Assembly (NCBI RefSeq): GCF_020131355.1
Contig: NZ_JAHLEL010000053.1
Span: 248,001 to 312,000 of the forward strand
Source of the DNA: Pseudonocardia sp. ICBG1293
Lineage (GTDB): Bacteria > Actinomycetota > Actinomycetes > Mycobacteriales > Pseudonocardiaceae
Direction: 5' to 3'
Length of the DNA stretch: 64,000 nt
This document shows positions 61,734 to 64,000 of this stretch, piece after piece (position 1 is the first letter of the stretch; every line of letters starts with the position of its first letter). The position numbers and the translations under genes are program-made. The notes beneath the pieces were generated by a model. It had not been told where the DNA came from. It was given only the letters and a program-made list of their open reading frames with translations, and made no database searches.

Positions 61734-62072
61734 TCAGATCTCCTTCCCGTTGCGCCTGGAGATCCGGACGCGGCGGGTGGTGCCGTCCTCGCCCTCGACG
61801 GCCTTCTTGCCGATCCGGGTCGGCTTGCCGTCGGAGTCGCACACCATCACGTTCGAGACGTGGATGGCGGCCTCCTGGGTGACGATCCCGCCGCTCTCGG
61901 CCCCGCGCTGGTTCTGGCTGATCCGGGTGTGCTTCTTGATCCGGTTCACGCCCTCGACCAGCACGCGCTGACGCTCCGGGTAGGCCGCGATGACCTTGCC
62001 CCGGGCACCCTTGTCCTTGCCGGCGATCACCAGAACGGTGTCGCCCTTCTTGACCTTCATCTTCGCCTTCAT
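61734..62072 (-). CDS. rplX: 50S ribosomal protein L24
   Basis: A 112-residue L24 with the KOW motif KKGDTVLVIAGKDKGARGKV and the loop HTRISQNQRGAESGGIV. ATG 62072 follows the rplN stop by one base and has GGAGGTG 7 bases upstream; an internal ATG at 62060 is less likely. Confidence 0.96.
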   Translation of the reverse strand: MKAKMKVKKGDTVLVIAGKDKGARGKVIAAYPERQRVLVEGVNRIKKHTRISQNQRGAESGGIVTQEAAIHVSNVMVCDSDGKPTRIGKKAVEGEDGTTRRVRISRRNGKEI

Positions 62073-62073
62073 G

Positions 62074-62442
62074 TCAGAGCACCTCCGGGGCCAGGGAGAT
62101 GATCCTCATGAACTTGCGGTCGCGCAGCTCGCGCCCGACCGGGCCGAAGATACGGGTCCCCCGAGGTCCGTTGTCCGCCTTGATCAGGACGGCGGCGTTC
62201 TCGTCGAAACGGATGTAGCTGCCGTCGGGACGGCGCTTCTCCTTCTTGGTGCGCACGATGACCGCCTTGACGACGTCACCACGCTTCACGCCGGCGCCGG
62301 GGATGGCCTCCTTGACCGTGGCGACGATGACGTCGCCGATCCCGGCGTAGCGCCGCGCGGAGCCGCCCAGCACCCGGATGCACAGGATCTCCTTGGCACC
62401 GGTGTTGTCGGCGACGCGCAGCCGCGACTCCTGCTGGATCAC
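62074..62442 (-). CDS. rplN: 50S ribosomal protein L14
   Basis: A 122-residue L14: IQQESRLRVADNTGAKEILC, GVKRGDVVKAVIVRTKKEKR, PRGTRIFGPVGRELRDRKFM. GTG 62442. Normal length. Confidence 0.97.
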   Translation of the reverse strand: MIQQESRLRVADNTGAKEILCIRVLGGSARRYAGIGDVIVATVKEAIPGAGVKRGDVVKAVIVRTKKEKRRPDGSYIRFDENAAVLIKADNGPRGTRIFGPVGRELRDRKFMRIISLAPEVL

Positions 62443-62450
62443 TTCGACTC

Positions 62451-62726
62451 CTACTTGGCCTTCTCGAGGATCTCCACCAGCCGCCAGCGCTTGGTCGCCG
62501 ACAGCGGACGGGTCTCCATGAGGCGGACACGGTCGCCGATACCGGCGGTGTTCCCCTCGTCGTGCGCCTTGACCTTGCTGGTCCGGCGGATGACCTTGCC
62601 GTACAGGGGGTGCTTCACCCGGTCCTCGAGGGAGACGACGATCGTCTTCTCCATCTTGTCGGACACGACCAGGCCCTCGCGGACCTTGCGCTCCCCGCGC
62701 TCGTCGTTCTTCAGCTCGTCGCTCAC
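62451..62726 (-). CDS. rpsQ: 30S ribosomal protein S17
   Basis: A 91-residue OB-fold protein: VREGLVVSDKMEKTIVVSLE, VKHPLYGKVIRRTSKVKAHD, VRLMETRPLSATKRWRLVEI. GTG 62726 overlaps the rpmC stop by 4 bases. Confidence 0.97.
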   Translation of the reverse strand: MSDELKNDERGERKVREGLVVSDKMEKTIVVSLEDRVKHPLYGKVIRRTSKVKAHDEGNTAGIGDRVRLMETRPLSATKRWRLVEILEKAK

Positions 62727-62968
62727 GCCGCGCCCTCGCTCTCGGTCGGTGCGGCGGAAAGGCCGAGCTCACGCTCGCGCATCACGGTGTAGCACCGCGC
62801 GATGTCGTGACGGACGGCCCGCAGCCGCCGGTTGTTGTCCAGCTGCCCGGTGGCCATCTGGAAGCGGAGGTTGAACAGCTCCTCCTTGGCCTCCCGGACA
62901 CGCACGACCAGCTCCTCGTCGGAGAGCTCGCGCAGCTCGGCGGCCTTGGTGTTGCCATTGCTCGCCAT
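62723..62968 (-). CDS. rpmC: 50S ribosomal protein L29
   Basis: An 81-residue two-helix protein near the exit tunnel: AAELRELSDEELVVRVREAK, ELFNLRFQMATGQLDNNRRL. ATG 62968 shares one base with the rplP stop. Confidence 0.96.
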   Translation of the reverse strand: MASNGNTKAAELRELSDEELVVRVREAKEELFNLRFQMATGQLDNNRRLRAVRHDIARCYTVMRERELGLSAAPTESEGAA

Positions 62969-63387
62969 CAGATGTCACCACCCTCACGGGACACGATCCG
63001 GCACTTCATGGGCAGCTTGTGGATCGCACGGGTCAGAGCCTCGTGCGCCACCTCGCGGTTCGGGAAGCTCATCTCGAAGAGCACCCGGCCCGGCTTGACG
63101 TTCGTGACCCACTTCTCGGGCGAACCCTTACCGGAACCCATGCGGACCTCGGCCGGCTTCTTGGTCATCGGGATGTCCGGGAAGACGTTGATCCAGATCT
63201 TCCCGCCACGACGGATGTGCCGGTTGATCGCGATACGTGCCGACTCGATCTGCCGGTTGGACACGTAGGCCGGCTCCAGCGCCTGGATGCCCCAGTCGCC
63301 GAAGGTGACCGCGGTACCACCGCTGGCCATGCCCTTGCGCTTGGGACGGTGCTGCTTGCGGTGCTTGACCTTGCGTGGGATCAGCAT
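62968..63387 (-). CDS. rplP: 50S ribosomal protein L16
   Basis: A 139-residue L16 next to the peptidyl transferase centre: IPRKVKHRKQHRPKRKGMAS, GGKIWINVFPDIPMTKKPAE, GKGSPEKWVTNVKPGRVLFE. ATG 63387, 3 bases behind rpsC. Confidence 0.97.
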   Translation of the reverse strand: MLIPRKVKHRKQHRPKRKGMASGGTAVTFGDWGIQALEPAYVSNRQIESARIAINRHIRRGGKIWINVFPDIPMTKKPAEVRMGSGKGSPEKWVTNVKPGRVLFEMSFPNREVAHEALTRAIHKLPMKCRIVSREGGDI

Positions 63388-63390
63388 CGG

Positions 63391-64000
63391 TCAGCTCTCC
63401 CCACCGTTGCTCTGGTTCTCACCGGAGGCCGGGGCCTCGGCGGTCGCCGTCGCGGCGCCGCCGGCCTGGCCCGCGCTCTGCGCGGCACGCCCGGCCTCGG
63501 TGCTGGTCGCAGTGGTGCCCGAGGCACCCGAACGGCGCCGGGCCGGACGCTCGCGGCGCGGACCGCGGCCCGGGGCCTCGGCAGCAGCCGGGACGCCCTC
63601 GCGGCGGCCGCCGACGACGTCGCCCTTGTAGATCCAGACCTTCACGCCGATGCGGCCGAAGGAGGTCCGGGCCTCGAACAGGCCGTAGTCGATGTCCGCG
63701 CGCAGCGTGTGCAGCGGGACCCGACCCTCGCGGTAGAACTCCGACCGCGACATCTCGGCACCGCCGAGGCGGCCCGAGCACTGGACCCGGATGCCCTTGA
63801 CCTGCGGGCTGCGCATGGCCGACTGGATGGCCTTGCGCATGGCCCGCCGGAAGGCGACCCGGTTCGACAGCTGCTCGGCGACGCCCTGGGCGACGAGCTG
63901 GGCGTCGGACTCGGAGTTCTTGACCTCGAGGATGTTCAGCTGGACCTGCTTCTTGGTCAGCTTCTCGAGGTTGCCCCGGATCCGGTCGGCCTCGGCGCCA
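63391..64000 (-). CDS. rpsC: 30S ribosomal protein S3, 5' end outside window
   Basis: About 203 codons of S3 running off the right edge. The end of the KH domain (LEKLTKKQVQLNILEVKNSE) and the C-terminal domain (NRVAFRRAMRKAIQSAMRSP, VKGIRVQCSGRLGGAEMSRS, FGRIGVKVWIYKGDVVGGR) are present. After the fold comes a roughly 70-residue tail, first Arg/Pro then Ala/Gly/Glu-rich, longer than in E. coli. Confidence 0.96.
   Translation of the reverse strand, partial: GAEADRIRGNLEKLTKKQVQLNILEVKNSESDAQLVAQGVAEQLSNRVAFRRAMRKAIQSAMRSPQVKGIRVQCSGRLGGAEMSRSEFYREGRVPLHTLRADIDYGLFEARTSFGRIGVKVWIYKGDVVGGRREGVPAAAEAPGRGPRRERPARRRSGASGTTATSTEAGRAAQSAGQAGGAATATAEAPASGENQSNGGES

Overview
Organism and overall character. 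The window is uniformly GC-rich, has many GTG starts and short 4-base gene overlaps, and keeps the gene order known from Mycobacterium tuberculosis between guaB3/guaB2 and the S10-spc-alpha ribosomal clusters. It carries actinobacterial markers: a WhiB3-type protein, a BldM-like regulator, SigD with its anti-sigma factor RsdA, GroEL1 with a His-rich tail, a CIRCE operator and an ESX-4 type VII secretion locus. I infer a filamentous actinomycete of the Pseudonocardiaceae type; the species cannot be fixed from sequence alone.

Layout. 1-1835: end of a LysR regulator, a very short FecB/TroA-like binding-protein domain and an FBP-type zinc protein, closed by a 25-bp perfect hairpin. 1958-12335: guaB3, guaB, a DUF5319 protein, rsdA-sigD, a long gene-free stretch, a BldM-like regulator, an unrecognised protein, whiB3 and groES-groEL1. 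12614-15129: a Tat-exported PhoD-type phosphatase and an aldo/keto reductase occupy the place where tsaD lies in M. tuberculosis. 15108-24195: rimI, tsaB, tsaE, an alpha/beta hydrolase, alr, argG, nnr and glmS, giving tRNA t6A modification, D-alanine, arginine, NAD(P)HX repair and amino-sugar supply. 24313-26633: a hydrolase lacking its nucleophile, a 19-bp tandem repeat, remnants of an alcohol dehydrogenase and an IclR regulator that look like a deletion scar, and two small coupled helical proteins. 26779-29176: glmM, rpsI and rplM. 29408-39605: the ESX-4 locus (two WXG100 genes, an Rv3446c-type protein, eccC, eccD, mycP, eccB). 39734-44912: a five-gene peptide/nickel-type ABC transporter. 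44914-49996: a frameshifted metal-dependent hydrolase, a TetR regulator, a fungal-type cytosine deaminase, a 2-oxoglutarate oxygenase, an NCS1 nucleobase permease and a small membrane protein. 50027-64000: truA, rplQ, rpoA, rpsD, rpsK, rpsM, rpmJ, infA, map, adk, secY and the spc operon to a partial rpsC, nearly all on the minus strand.

Most notable. (i) The ESX-4 locus is interrupted in several places. The clearest case is a 71-nt element with 13-bp perfect terminal inverted repeats inside mycP, whose exact removal rejoins the signal peptide and protease reading frames. eccC and eccD each carry a one-base frameshift, and the Rv3446c-type gene has no stop before esxU. (ii) The cytosine deaminase, 2-OG oxygenase and NCS1 permease form a compact candidate nucleobase uptake and oxidation operon. 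(iii) At least a dozen genes share the pattern TANNNT, then 7 or 8 bases, then the start codon, indicating frequent leaderless transcription; this also fixes several starts. Because several lesions are single-base changes in G/C runs, consensus sequencing error is a real alternative to gene decay.
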